57,232 nucleotides of DNA, from positions 1-57,232 of IMG/VR virus record IMGVR_UViG_3300045930_000098. The stretch is one strand, 5' to 3'. A program made the position numbers and the translations under genes. Positions 48,203 through 55,853 of the stretch are shown piece by piece. The notes beneath the pieces were generated by a model. That model saw nothing but the letters and a program-made list of their open reading frames with translations. It had not been told where the DNA came from and ran no database searches. Position 1 is the stretch's first letter. Each line of letters starts with the position of its first letter. This stretch comes from a virus.

Positions 48203-49085
48203 GCCATACCTCCGGATCTTGTCCATACTCGCGGAGGGCATCCCACATGCCGTGTTCCGCCAGCATTCGGTAGTAACGGTCCTGATCGTCGGCGCCTTCG
48301 CGACGGCGCCGTTCCTGCCACGTCTCCCGCGCGATCCCCTTCCGCTCGACCGGCGCGTACTTCCACTCGCCGGAATTGAGCCACCTCCACAACTGCGGGA
48401 TGAATCGATCTCGAGGCAGGGTCGCCCAATGCTCCCGCCAGGAGCCGTGGTTCGCGCGGATGGTCTTGGCGGTCGCCTCAGGGTCTGGCGATGCGGCCAG
48501 GACCGTCCTGGCTTCGGCAACGGCCCTTCCAGGGTTCCCCGGCTCCGGATGGTTGGGGATCAATTCCGCGACGAGGGTTTCAGCTTCAACCGTGGTTGCG
48601 TTGTTTTCAACCGGAGTTGATGCGCCAGCATCCCCAGCCGCCGCCGCCGCCGGCGGGCGAGGCTTCTCAGGCGCCACTACTGTACGGAGCTTGTTATCGG
48701 CGTCGGCGGCGGTATGGTTCCCTTCTTCTGGTTCAAAAACCTCTGGTTCTGTCGGGTGGATTTGAACGCCCTCAGGCGTCGTAGTTGAACGGGGAGGGCG
48801 TTCACCCACCTCCCCGTCTGGCGCCGCAAAACTGAAGCGGTAGGAATTGGAAGAACCCAGGTTGGGAGTGCTGACCACGATGCCGGCCCGCCGCAGTTCC
48901 CGCACCCACCGACGAAGCGTTTCCCCCGGCACGCCCAGCCGTTTCGCGGCGGTGCCCAGACTGGGATTGCACTGGCCGGTTCTCCGGTTGCGAAACGAGA
49001 GAAGGCCCAGTAGTCCTTTCACCGCCCCCGGTGAAAGACCGCTTCCTAGAACCTCTAGAGGCACGCAGACGAATTGACCTTTCAC
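48186..49085 (-). CDS. Replication-initiator-like winged-helix protein
   Basis: 299 residues. N-terminal winged-helix (FVCVPLEVLGSGLSPGAVKG, NPSLGTAAKRLGVPGETLRR, WVRELRRAGIVVSTP), a disordered Pro/Ala/Glu linker and a C-terminal helical region with FIPQLWRWLNSGEWKY. This layout matches phage replisome-organiser/lambda O-type proteins. The next gene, a small accessory, and the absence of a polymerase suggest host-dependent replication. Confidence 0.7.
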   Translation of the reverse strand: MKGQFVCVPLEVLGSGLSPGAVKGLLGLLSFRNRRTGQCNPSLGTAAKRLGVPGETLRRWVRELRRAGIVVSTPNLGSSNSYRFSFAAPDGEVGERPPRSTTTPEGVQIHPTEPEVFEPEEGNHTAADADNKLRTVVAPEKPRPPAAAAAGDAGASTPVENNATTVEAETLVAELIPNHPEPGNPGRAVAEARTVLAASPDPEATAKTIRANHGSWREHWATLPRDRFIPQLWRWLNSGEWKYAPVERKGIARETWQERRRREGADDQDRYYRMLAEHGMWDALREYGQDPEVWRAKTA

Positions 49086-49762
49086 GGCTGCATCCTCCTC
49101 GCCGCACGGCGTTCTCTGCGCCGACGCCGCGCATCGCGTCCAGCTTCAGTACATGCGTTACAGAAATGGCACGTAGGCAAAGCGGCCAACCGGCTGGCCG
49201 GGATCAGTTCGACGTGGCCGCATGACAGAACCAATCCAGCCATCGGCATTTGTCTTTTGGAATTGTTCTTTGCCGTTTGGAAACCGCCAAAGTGAATCGA
49301 GCGGATCGCCCGATTCACGAAATCGCCGGTCGCGCCGGGATCAGAAGGAGGGTCGTATCTGTGCGGAAGTTTGTATTCTCCTATCGCCGCCAGAAACTCA
49401 GCGAAATCATCAGCCGACGACCGTACGCCGTGCTTCAATCGCCGTGCTCGATCCGCTTTCCAATGACACGCCTTGCAGAGCCAGCGGATCTTCAACGCTT
49501 CCGCGTAATCGTCATGATGCGCTTCTATGGGGGGAGAGCTACCTCCGCAGTTTGAGCATCTATCAGGTCGGATGAGAATTCCCGCGCAAAGCGCACCCAT
49601 CACTGCGGCGTGGGCATTGTGTTTCTCCTGGGCCGCTTGGAAAGGGTCAGGATGGTATAGCTGAATACATTGAAAGAGTCTGTAAGCGCCGTTGGAGACG
49701 TTCTTCGCCTTAACGTAACTTGCGGGTGACAAAACAAACGGTATGATCTCTGTAGTAGTCAC
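49082..49762 (-). CDS. HNH-like zinc protein (226 aa)
   Basis: CSNCGGSSPPIEAHHDDYAE, then WLCKACHWKADRAR, is an HNH-type signature with bracketing Cys pairs. The C-terminal third has another Cys pair (CHFCNACTEAG) and an Arg-rich end. Located in front of the replication gene with an ATGA overlap. May be a homing nuclease or an inactive zinc protein; His/Asn positions need alignment. Confidence 0.65.
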   Translation of the reverse strand: MTTTEIIPFVLSPASYVKAKNVSNGAYRLFQCIQLYHPDPFQAAQEKHNAHAAVMGALCAGILIRPDRCSNCGGSSPPIEAHHDDYAEALKIRWLCKACHWKADRARRLKHGVRSSADDFAEFLAAIGEYKLPHRYDPPSDPGATGDFVNRAIRSIHFGGFQTAKNNSKRQMPMAGLVLSCGHVELIPASRLAALPTCHFCNACTEAGRDARRRRRERRAARRMQP

Positions 49763-49815
49763 GAGTCTTCTCCCCTTTAAAAAACCTCATCAGTTTGGCG
49801 GGAAGGTTCGGCTGG

Positions 49816-49858
49816 AACAACGGCGCATCTTCGGAGGTGCGCCGTTTTGCTTTTTCAG
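49816..49858 (+). terminator. Hairpin with T-rich tail, plus strand
   Basis: AACGGCGCA and TGCGCCGTT (49819-49846) form a 9-base stem; TTTTGCTTTTT follows on the plus strand. Lies between two minus-strand genes, so it may be bidirectional or limit antisense transcription. Confidence 0.6.
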
Positions 49859-50250
49859 GGCGCCCGTGCCAGGAGTCGCGACCATTCGACCTTGGCGCGA
49901 TCCTGGTGGCCGTCGAGCCACCTCGCGAGAGACTCCACGCTATCGACCACGCAGATCGCGAGTCGGTAGCCCAGATAGATCTCCCGGTGCTTTGCTGCCT
50001 GCTCTATTGAAGCGCCCTCGCCAGGACGCTTCACCTCAACCAGGAAGCCTGGATAGATTGCGTGGATCGCGCCGTAGTCGGGAGTGCCCTTCTCGACGCC
50101 TTTGATCCAACGCCTGCCATCAACCGATTTGAACGTGCCGGCGTGCAGCCGCGCCGGCCAGTACGACCGGAGCCGCAACAGATCGAGACACGCCTTCTCG
50201 ATGTCGTTCTCGACCAGCTTCACCCGCGGAGCCTTGAGGCGGAAGGTCAT
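49855..50250 (-). CDS. VRR-NUC domain nuclease
   Basis: 131 residues from MTFRLKAPRVKLVENDIEKA. E of VENDIE, then GTPDYGAIHAIYPGFLVEVK (D, ExK core) and EQAAKHREIYL are the VRR-NUC/Holliday-junction-resolvase-like motif order. Probably a structure-specific or resolvase-type nuclease in replication or recombination. Confidence 0.85.
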   Translation of the reverse strand: MTFRLKAPRVKLVENDIEKACLDLLRLRSYWPARLHAGTFKSVDGRRWIKGVEKGTPDYGAIHAIYPGFLVEVKRPGEGASIEQAAKHREIYLGYRLAICVVDSVESLARWLDGHQDRAKVEWSRLLARAP

Positions 50251-50450
50251 CAGCCGCCGCTCCTCTCCTGCGACTCGTCGCGGACCTCGATGCCCAGCCG
50301 GACGCAGAACGGGGCGAGCTCCGCCCACTCCTCGCCGCTGAGATCGAACACGCCGACCGTGTGCCACTCGCCGCCGCGCCGGATCTTCAAGCGGCCATGC
50401 ACGGACTCGTCGGGCCGCGTGCGGACGACGAATCTGGCCTCGACGCTCAT
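50250..50450 (-). CDS. Small hypothetical protein (66 aa)
   Basis: MSVEARFVVRTRPDESVHGR start, then VGVFDLSGEEWAELAPF. Beta-rich N-terminus and a helix; overlaps both neighbours. Family not recognised. Confidence 0.6.
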   Translation of the reverse strand: MSVEARFVVRTRPDESVHGRLKIRRGGEWHTVGVFDLSGEEWAELAPFCVRLGIEVRDESQERSGG

Positions 50451-50566
50451 GAGTGCCGCCGGAAGCGCAGGAGCCGCACGATGGCGACTGCGATCACCGC
50501 GCCGATAAACACCCAGATCGCGACATCGAGGACGATGGCGATGCTGGCGAGGTCTTCGTTGGGCAT
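50447..50566 (-). CDS. Single-helix membrane microprotein (39 aa)
   Basis: MPNEDLASIAIVLDVAIWVF, IGAVIAVAIVRLLRFRRHS: one membrane helix with a basic cytoplasmic end. Tight TGATG and ATGA overlaps with both neighbours support translation. Function unknown; similar tiny membrane proteins in phages act in lysis or host envelope changes. Confidence 0.55.
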   Translation of the reverse strand: MPNEDLASIAIVLDVAIWVFIGAVIAVAIVRLLRFRRHS

Positions 50567-51909
50567 CACGCCGCCCCTTGGCCGATCATCCGCAGGATCT
50601 GCGCGATGACGAGGACGAGATCGTAGTCCACGACCTGGCGCGTCATGGTCTGCGTCCCGCCGCCCTGCACGTTGATGCCGCTATTGCCCTGCCCCATCTC
50701 GACGGCGCCGGCGTTGACGAAGGACAGGTTGCTGTTATTCAGTTCCAACGACCACTGGTTGTTGCCGCTGATGGTCATGTTGCGGAACTGCGAGTTGGTC
50801 ACGTACTGCATCGCGCCGAGGCGTCGGCAGTTTTCAAACGAGCAGTCGTGAAAGTTCAGGTTGTTGTTGCCCGCCCCATTCACCAGATAGAAGCCGCCGA
50901 ACGTGGTGTTCTCCGCGCCGCAGTTTTTCGAGACGTGGCCCCTGACTTCGATAGGCGGATCGACGCTGCTTCCCTCGATCATCATTCCGGCGTTGGCCGT
51001 GCCGTTGACGAGGTTGTTCTCCCAGAGGGCGGCGTCGGCAGAGCCGCGCGGGACGAACTTGTAGCCGGTCCCGTGCTGACGGATATCGTAGACCTCGTTG
51101 TCGTGGACGTAGGGTCCGCTCGATTCCGTGATGATGCCGGTGTGCCCGACGCGCTCGATCTTGCAGTGGTGGATATGCGGCTTGGAGTCGCGCCGCGAAT
51201 CGCTGACGCCCAGCCAGATGCCCCTGACCTCTGGCCCGGTGTCATGCACATGGCAGTAGCCGACCTCCGTCTCGACGCACTGTTCGCCGTAGAACCCGGC
51301 CCACGGCGCCCCGGCGGTATTCTGCGCGACGTTCCACGATTCGCAGTGCAGCACCTTGCCGCGGGTTGACTTGCAGAGGAACACGCCCCCAGCCTGTTTG
51401 CCATTCGAGTTGAACTTCAGCCCGTTGAACTCCGACTCGTTGAAACCCTCTGCGTAGACCATCGCGGAGAACGGGCTGGTATACGCTCCGTTGCCGATGG
51501 CCTTGAATCCGCCGCCGTTGCTGGAGGTGATCTTGACATTCACCTTGCCCAGCACCCGCACGCCCTGCGTATTGATCGCCGCGGTTCCGCGGATGTCGTA
51601 GACGGCGTCGTTCGGTTGCTGGTTGATCCAGTTCTGCAATGCGGTCGTGTCGTCCTGCCCGTTGGCTTGGTACGTCTTCACCGGACGGTCATCCGGCGGA
51701 TCGGGAGGGTCAGGCGGATCGGGAGGGTTCTGGTCGTAGGTGATCTCCAACGTGGTGACGCATTTGGTGCAGTAAACCCATCCCGGCTTATCGGCCACCG
51801 GCAGAAAATTGTGCGGCGTATTGTCCACCGGACACTTCTCAGTGATGACTCGCGCGGCGTCGGCGCTATAGCTGACAGCGTTCCAGTCCTGCTCTCGTAT
51901 CGGGTTCAA
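50566..51909 (-). CDS. Parallel beta-helix protein with N-terminal zinc ribbon
   Basis: 447 residues. A short Cys2-Cys2 region (CPVDNTPHNF, YCTKCVT), a PPD-repeat linker (NPPDPPDPPDPPDDRP), then a right-handed beta-helix like pectate lyases and tailspikes (FNSNGKQAGGVFLCKSTRGK, HIHHCKIERVGHTGIITESS, LNFHDCSFENCRRLG). The fold suits glycan or polysaccharide binding or cleavage. Its place in the early region, far from tail genes, is unusual. Confidence 0.72.
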   Translation of the reverse strand: MNPIREQDWNAVSYSADAARVITEKCPVDNTPHNFLPVADKPGWVYCTKCVTTLEITYDQNPPDPPDPPDPPDDRPVKTYQANGQDDTTALQNWINQQPNDAVYDIRGTAAINTQGVRVLGKVNVKITSSNGGGFKAIGNGAYTSPFSAMVYAEGFNESEFNGLKFNSNGKQAGGVFLCKSTRGKVLHCESWNVAQNTAGAPWAGFYGEQCVETEVGYCHVHDTGPEVRGIWLGVSDSRRDSKPHIHHCKIERVGHTGIITESSGPYVHDNEVYDIRQHGTGYKFVPRGSADAALWENNLVNGTANAGMMIEGSSVDPPIEVRGHVSKNCGAENTTFGGFYLVNGAGNNNLNFHDCSFENCRRLGAMQYVTNSQFRNMTISGNNQWSLELNNSNLSFVNAGAVEMGQGNSGINVQGGGTQTMTRQVVDYDLVLVIAQILRMIGQGAA

Positions 51910-52235
51910 GCGGTGACCTCCTTGATCAGTTCCTCGATGGCTTTCTGACAGTGCAGGCAGAGGCCGTCGAGTGTGTCGAGCCGTAGATCGATCCGCCCGC
52001 GGCGGTCGTTGATATGCACCTCGCGCCCGCAGAAGGTCTGGCTCACGGTGAACGCCTTGACGTGCCGCACGCCGTTCTGCGCGACCGTGATCAGTTCGCC
52101 ATCGCCCACGACGACCTTGCGGAGAGCGTCAACCTGAATGCGCCGCACCTCGAGATCGGACTTGCGCGTCAGGCAGGCCATGCAGGCCAGCAGAGGCTCC
52201 GGAATCGGGTTATTGCAGGACCGGCAGACTCTCAT
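51906..52235 (-). CDS. Zinc-ribbon hypothetical protein (109 aa)
   Basis: Start at MRVCRSCNNPIPEPLLACMA, with GGAGGAACTCCA before it. Two Cys pairs at the N-terminus (CRSCNN, CMACLT) and one near the end (CLHCQKAIEEL). Beta-rich middle. Possibly a zinc-binding regulator. Overlaps the beta-helix gene by four bases. Confidence 0.65.
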   Translation of the reverse strand: MRVCRSCNNPIPEPLLACMACLTRKSDLEVRRIQVDALRKVVVGDGELITVAQNGVRHVKAFTVSQTFCGREVHINDRRGRIDLRLDTLDGLCLHCQKAIEELIKEVTA

Positions 52236-52316
52236 TGGAGTTCCTCCTCTGCCATCGCGCAGAAGAACGAGCAATCGGGCACGACCTCGTCGTGCTTGCC
52301 CTCGTCCGGTCGAAGC

Positions 52317-53186
52317 TCATGGCGCGACCTCGATGCGCTTGTCGCATCCCCAGCACAGCGGACCTGGCGGCTGGACGAGCATGTCGGGCGACACGATGGT
52401 CAGCCGATCCGCGATGGGGCGTTCGCCCCAGCCGCGCCCGAACCGCGGGACGACCTCCTCCTCCAGCTTCACGATGCGGTCGTACATCGGGCGCGTCTCG
52501 TCCCAGAGCTTGAGTTCCGCCAACTCCTCGCGCTGGGCGAAGGCGCCGCAGAGGCACTCGCCGGATTTATGGATCAGGTCCACCACGCGAGAGCGCGGCT
52601 GCTTCGCGACCTTCAGCGTCTCCGTGGTGTCGAGCTTGTCGAAGTCGTGGATCGGGGCGCACCAGACGCGGCGCGGCTCACTGAGGTCGATCTCCTTGGT
52701 GTTCGCCATGCGCCGGTCAGACTCCTGCGACCGGCATCCGTTGACGTACATCACCCGGCGCGGTTTCTTGCCGCGACCAGAGGCGCCGATGGCCCGCTCG
52801 AAACGGCGAAGCTGACGCTCCTTGAGCCGGTTGTACATGAACTGGTGACCGGCAGGGCCGGGGAAGCCGTGGCGCCGCACCAGATCCTCGTAGACCATCG
52901 GATCGGGCGTTCCATCGGCGCGGACGTTCTCCGTCGCGCGGTACTCCTCGAGGTTCCAGCCCCGGTCGCGGCATGTGTCGCGCACGTAGTCGCGGGTGGC
53001 CTCGATGCCCCAGCCGGTGTTCACATGCACGATGCCGTCGAAGCGTTTATGCAGGCTGGCGACGTAGGCCGCGGAGAAGCTATCGTGCCCGCCGCTCACC
53101 AGCGCATAGACGCCGATGGGGTCTTGTTCGCGAATGTGCTTGTCGAGCCGCTGGTAGGCAATCTCGATCTTCTCGTTGATCGTCAT
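52317..53186 (-). CDS. PAPS-reductase-like PP-loop ATPase (DndC/CysH superfamily)
   Basis: 289 residues. ALVSGGHDSFSAAYVA is the PP-loop (SGGxDS, residues 31-36); VHVNTGWGIEATRDYVRD, FPGPAGHQFMYNRLKER, VNGCRSQESDRRM and CAPIHDFDKLD follow as in phage PAPS-reductase-like proteins. Cys pairs near the end (GECLCGA, CWGCDK) may hold a cluster. These enzymes adenylate a substrate for sulphur or nitrogen transfer, and relatives include DndC. An 80-base stretch after it holds no certain gene. Confidence 0.8.
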   Translation of the reverse strand: MTINEKIEIAYQRLDKHIREQDPIGVYALVSGGHDSFSAAYVASLHKRFDGIVHVNTGWGIEATRDYVRDTCRDRGWNLEEYRATENVRADGTPDPMVYEDLVRRHGFPGPAGHQFMYNRLKERQLRRFERAIGASGRGKKPRRVMYVNGCRSQESDRRMANTKEIDLSEPRRVWCAPIHDFDKLDTTETLKVAKQPRSRVVDLIHKSGECLCGAFAQREELAELKLWDETRPMYDRIVKLEEEVVPRFGRGWGERPIADRLTIVSPDMLVQPPGPLCWGCDKRIEVAP

Positions 53187-53620
53187 TGCGGTTGCTCCGG
53201 TCCCGCGAGCTGCTTGAAGCCGCCACCCTTCAGGGCTTCAAAGAGCGTCTGTCCGCTGGGCGTCTGCATGTACGGCAGAAAGACCTCTGACGCCTCGCTC
53301 ATGCCGCAGTCGATCATCGCCATCTGCGCCTGGACCCAACGGAGCAGTTGGCGCCACGCCACCCGTTCGGCCTTCTCGCGGATCTTGCCCGTGTCGATTC
53401 CCCAGCGGCCCTCGACACGCTTGTAGAGGATCTGGTAAATCGGCTCGACACGCACCGGCATCGAGAAGAGAATTTCCCGCCCGCTGATCCGCATCGTCCA
53501 GCGAAGGCCGCGCACTTTGCCTCCGTCATACTCCGTCGCAATCTGGGTCGCCCCGGCGGTGACCAGGACTTGCGCGATCTCGCCAGCGGTCTTCTCTGGC
53601 GGAATCTCTGTCGATTCCAT
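53183..53620 (-). CDS. Conserved phage protein of unknown function (145 aa)
   Basis: From MESTEIPPEKTAGEI. FIS-like beta strands (RGLRWTMRISGREILFSMPV) and a long helix with EKAERVAWRQLLRWVQAQMA, IDCGMSEASEVFLPYM: a recurrent family in phage early regions, normally beside DNA metabolism genes. Function unknown. Four-base overlap with the PP-loop gene. Confidence 0.7.
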   Translation of the reverse strand: MESTEIPPEKTAGEIAQVLVTAGATQIATEYDGGKVRGLRWTMRISGREILFSMPVRVEPIYQILYKRVEGRWGIDTGKIREKAERVAWRQLLRWVQAQMAMIDCGMSEASEVFLPYMQTPSGQTLFEALKGGGFKQLAGPEQPQ

Positions 53621-53637
53621 AAAGAGCGGCTTCTTGG

Positions 53638-53796
53638 TCACGGCTTCCTCCAGACCCAGCCCAGCAGGAGCCAATACCAGAACCGGCGCCAGAGGTTCGG
53701 CATCGGGCGCGTGCATTGAATGGTCAGGCACGATGATGCGTGCAGGACGGAGCGCACGGGCGGCTCCGTGATCAGCAGATGCCAGTCCTGCGTCAT
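53638..53796 (-). CDS. Small Trp-rich membrane-associated protein (52 aa)
   Basis: Read from the gap between annotated genes: MTQDWHLLITEPPVRSVLHA, ending PMPNLWRRFWYWLLLGWVWRK. The PNxWRRFWxxxLLGW end is a pattern seen in small phage and plasmid proteins; it may form an amphipathic or membrane helix. ATGA overlap with the HNH gene. Confidence 0.6.
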   Translation of the reverse strand: MTQDWHLLITEPPVRSVLHASSCLTIQCTRPMPNLWRRFWYWLLLGWVWRKP

Positions 53797-54272
53797 CTCA
53801 GCACCCCAAGTCTCCTAGCAAGGCGCAGACGAGCCGCTCTCTCTCGCGTCCTGCACGTATTGCAGACGGATCGATTACAATCTGGCCGACCGCAAACGCG
53901 GCAATTCCTCAATGGCAGGCGCGGAGAGATCTCCCCAGCGGCGTGATGCAACGAGGTATGGCACGACGCGCAGAGCGTCTGAAGATTATCCGGCGCATCG
54001 TTCGCCCAGTCCCGGTCCTTATGGTGAATGCCAAGTTTCTCGTTGCCGCCGCAGATTTCGCAGGCCGACTTCCGGAATTTCCGCGCCCGCACCAGATGCC
54101 CCTTACGGGTAACCTCCTCTTTGACGTAAGCGCGAGCCATACATTCACGACCGCAGTATCGGCGCCGCAGAAAGACGCTCATGTCCTCCAAGCGCCCATT
54201 GAATCGCTTGCGCGACATCAACGCGCCGCACGATCCGCAGTGTCGTTCGGGGTCTGGCTTTGGTAGAAACAT
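53793..54272 (-). CDS. HNH endonuclease (zinc-finger type)
   Basis: 159 residues. HCGSCGALMSRKRFNGRLED and RRYCGRECM form an N-terminal zinc finger; CEICGGNEKLGIHHKDRDWA and NLQTLCASCHTSLHH form the HNH; CRVCGRPDC, CNTCRTR end it. Small zinc-finger HNH proteins of this form are common phage homing enzymes and often sit beside methyltransferase genes. Start is one base after the stop of the alternative methyltransferase frame. Confidence 0.85.
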   Translation of the reverse strand: MFLPKPDPERHCGSCGALMSRKRFNGRLEDMSVFLRRRYCGRECMARAYVKEEVTRKGHLVRARKFRKSACEICGGNEKLGIHHKDRDWANDAPDNLQTLCASCHTSLHHAAGEISPRLPLRNCRVCGRPDCNRSVCNTCRTRERAARLRLARRLGVLR

Positions 54273-55765
54273 CCTAATTGCTCCGCGATTCCCAGCCGGT
54301 GAGCAAGCTCAACAAGCACCGCCGCGCACTGGATCGGAACCACGCCATTTCCAGCGCATTGCAATCGAGGTCTACGTTGCTCCAACCAACGGGCCACGCC
54401 ATTAGCCATTCGCAAAATTCGGGCGAGAGCCTCTTCCGAAAGAGCGGACTCCTCCTCCACTTCCCATCGATGAATCGGCCACCCCTCGCGTAGACTGTCG
54501 GCAAGGAGCTTTGTAACCGGCGACAGAGCAGGAGCAAGATCCGGACGCGCCTGAAGAATGGCAGGCCATCGAGGATCGTTGGGGCCGGGGGCGAACAAGG
54601 GAAGCTCGACGCGAGGATCTGCTTGGTCGCGGGCGGAAGCTCGATGCCGATCATCTCTTCCGGCATCACTCCGCAGGCGAGCTCCGCTACTTGCTCCAGC
54701 CCCGGCGGCGAAGAGTTCCCGCCGCCCGACCTCCGACCGTTGTTCGTTGACGCCGTCAGAGCCTTCGCGGATTTCCGGTTGCTGAGATCCGGCGTCGGCC
54801 ACTGCGCCACCTGATCCGCGATGTAGAGTTGTCTCTGCGGATGGTCGGCTCGAGGTCCCTGCTCGTGCCAGTCGCGCGTGTTCGGTGTGCGCCAGTGGTG
54901 CTCGATGAAGTTGGGCAACTGTTCGCCCTTCAGGTTGTCGTTGCGCTCCAGGCGGCTCCGCGCGTTCGGATCGCGCGAATCTCTCGACGCTGGCGTCGGC
55001 CACTGCCGGATCGCATCCGTCAGCGTAGTGCCGGAATGCATCACGCCCGTCGTCGTCGTGTGCCGCGCCGTCTCCTCCGCATCGCGCGTATTCGGCGGCG
55101 GCCAGAATTCCGCTTGGCTGGAGAGGTCCACCGTCCGCTTGATTCCATCCGCATCCATTCCCTTCCGCGCGACCGTCGCCGCGTCGAGCTTGTTGCCGCC
55201 GCCCATCGTCCGCGGCGTCTGCCACTCTGACGGCGACGAAGAACGTGCGGAGCCGACCGTGGCTGGCGCCCACGTCGGACGCGCGAAGACTTCCCCATTC
55301 GACATCGAACCCCAGCGCGGCCAGATCCCTGAGAACGGCGCCCATTCCGCCCACAGCGTCATCTGCGGCATCATCCACGTCGAGCGGTTCGTCAGCAGGG
55401 CTATCGGCGTCCTTGAGGATTCCGCTGACGTTCTCCCCGAAGAAGTAGGGCGCTCCGCATTCATCGAGCACGCGGGCGATGTCCGACCAGATCCACCGCT
55501 CGTCGTTGACGCCTCGTCTGCGACCGGCGACTGAATGGGGCTGGCACGGCCATCCCGCAACGACTGCATCCACGACGCCGTCGAAGGGTCGTCCATCGAA
55601 TCCCAGGACATCGCGGAAGACCTTCGCCTGCGGGAACCTCCTTCGGAAGCGCCGCGCCGCTTGGGGATCTTTTTCGATTGCAGCGATGCAGCGATATCGG
55701 GGGAATGCGATCTCAACGGCGATGTCGAGCGTCCCGATTCCGGCGCAGAGGGAGAGGCCATTCAC
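54218..55765 (-). CDS. DNA (cytosine-5) methyltransferase
   Basis: 515 residues from the GTG at 55765 (GGGGA upstream). Motif I LSLCAGIGTLDIAVE, motif IV VAGWPCQPHSVAGRR with catalytic Cys at residue 74, motif VI FFGENVSG, motif VIII LGFDVEWGSLRASDVGASHG, and motif X CAGNGVVPIQCA at the end. The middle is a long variable region. Likely protects phage DNA against host restriction. The C-terminus overlaps the HNH gene by 55 bases. A second frame in the same DNA also looks coding (next entry). Confidence 0.85.
   Translation of the reverse strand: MNGLSLCAGIGTLDIAVEIAFPRYRCIAAIEKDPQAARRFRRRFPQAKVFRDVLGFDGRPFDGVVDAVVAGWPCQPHSVAGRRRGVNDERWIWSDIARVLDECGAPYFFGENVSGILKDADSPADEPLDVDDAADDAVGGMGAVLRDLAALGFDVEWGSLRASDVGASHGRLRTFFVAVRVADAADDGRRQQARRGDGRAEGNGCGWNQADGGPLQPSGILAAAEYARCGGDGAAHDDDGRDAFRHYADGCDPAVADASVERFARSERAEPPGAQRQPEGRTVAQLHRAPLAHTEHARLARAGTSSRPSAETTLHRGSGGAVADAGSQQPEIREGSDGVNEQRSEVGRRELFAAGAGASSGARLRSDAGRDDRHRASARDQADPRVELPLFAPGPNDPRWPAILQARPDLAPALSPVTKLLADSLREGWPIHRWEVEEESALSEEALARILRMANGVARWLEQRRPRLQCAGNGVVPIQCAAVLVELAHRLGIAEQLGCFYQSQTPNDTADRAAR
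54274..55761 (-). CDS. Overlapping alternate frame with methyltransferase-like TRD motifs
   Basis: Open for 495 codons in the frame one base ahead of the methyltransferase, starting at an ATG four bases inside it. From about residue 140 it reads IWPRWGSMSNGEVFARPTWA, EWQTPRTMGGGNK, QWPTPASRDSRD, WRTPNTRDW, QWPTPDLSN, then LSPEFCEWLMAWPVGW, all typical of target-recognition and C-terminal parts of phage C5 methyltransferases. Its stop touches the HNH start. The first 130 residues look like shadow. Could be reached by frameshift or be dual-coded. Confidence 0.4.
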   Translation of the reverse strand: MASPSAPESGRSTSPLRSHSPDIAASLQSKKIPKRRGASEGGSRRRRSSAMSWDSMDDPSTASWMQSLRDGRASPIQSPVADEASTTSGGSGRTSPACSMNAERPTSSGRTSAESSRTPIALLTNRSTWMMPQMTLWAEWAPFSGIWPRWGSMSNGEVFARPTWAPATVGSARSSSPSEWQTPRTMGGGNKLDAATVARKGMDADGIKRTVDLSSQAEFWPPPNTRDAEETARHTTTTGVMHSGTTLTDAIRQWPTPASRDSRDPNARSRLERNDNLKGEQLPNFIEHHWRTPNTRDWHEQGPRADHPQRQLYIADQVAQWPTPDLSNRKSAKALTASTNNGRRSGGGNSSPPGLEQVAELACGVMPEEMIGIELPPATKQILASSFPCSPPAPTILDGLPFFRRVRILLLLCRRLQSSLPTVYARGGRFIDGKWRRSPLFRKRLSPEFCEWLMAWPVGWSNVDLDCNALEMAWFRSSARRCLLSLLTGWESRSN

Positions 55766-55783
55766 ACGTTCCCCACTTGCCCT

Positions 55784-55825
55784 AAAAAGCACAAAGCCCC
55801 CGAAGCCGCGAGGGCGTCGGGGGCC
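55784..55825 (-). terminator. Terminator after integrase
   Basis: On the minus strand GCCCCCGA pairs with TCGGGGGC (12-base loop region), followed by TTTGTGCTTTTT; a GTCTCA/TGAGAC repeat lies just upstream. It ends the leftward integrase transcript before the methyltransferase gene. Confidence 0.75.
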
Positions 55826-55853
55826 AGTGTCTCAGTGAGACTGAGGCGCGGTG

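Noticed and set aside
52236-52316. Frame reading HELRPDEGKHDEVVPDCSFF in the gap before the 51906-52235 gene
   Set aside because: Natural-looking residues and an overlapping TGA, but no ATG, GTG or TTG start upstream; could be a remnant.
55793-55853. attP core next to the integrase
   Set aside because: No recognisable core or inverted arms could be told apart from the terminator; would need the host junctions.
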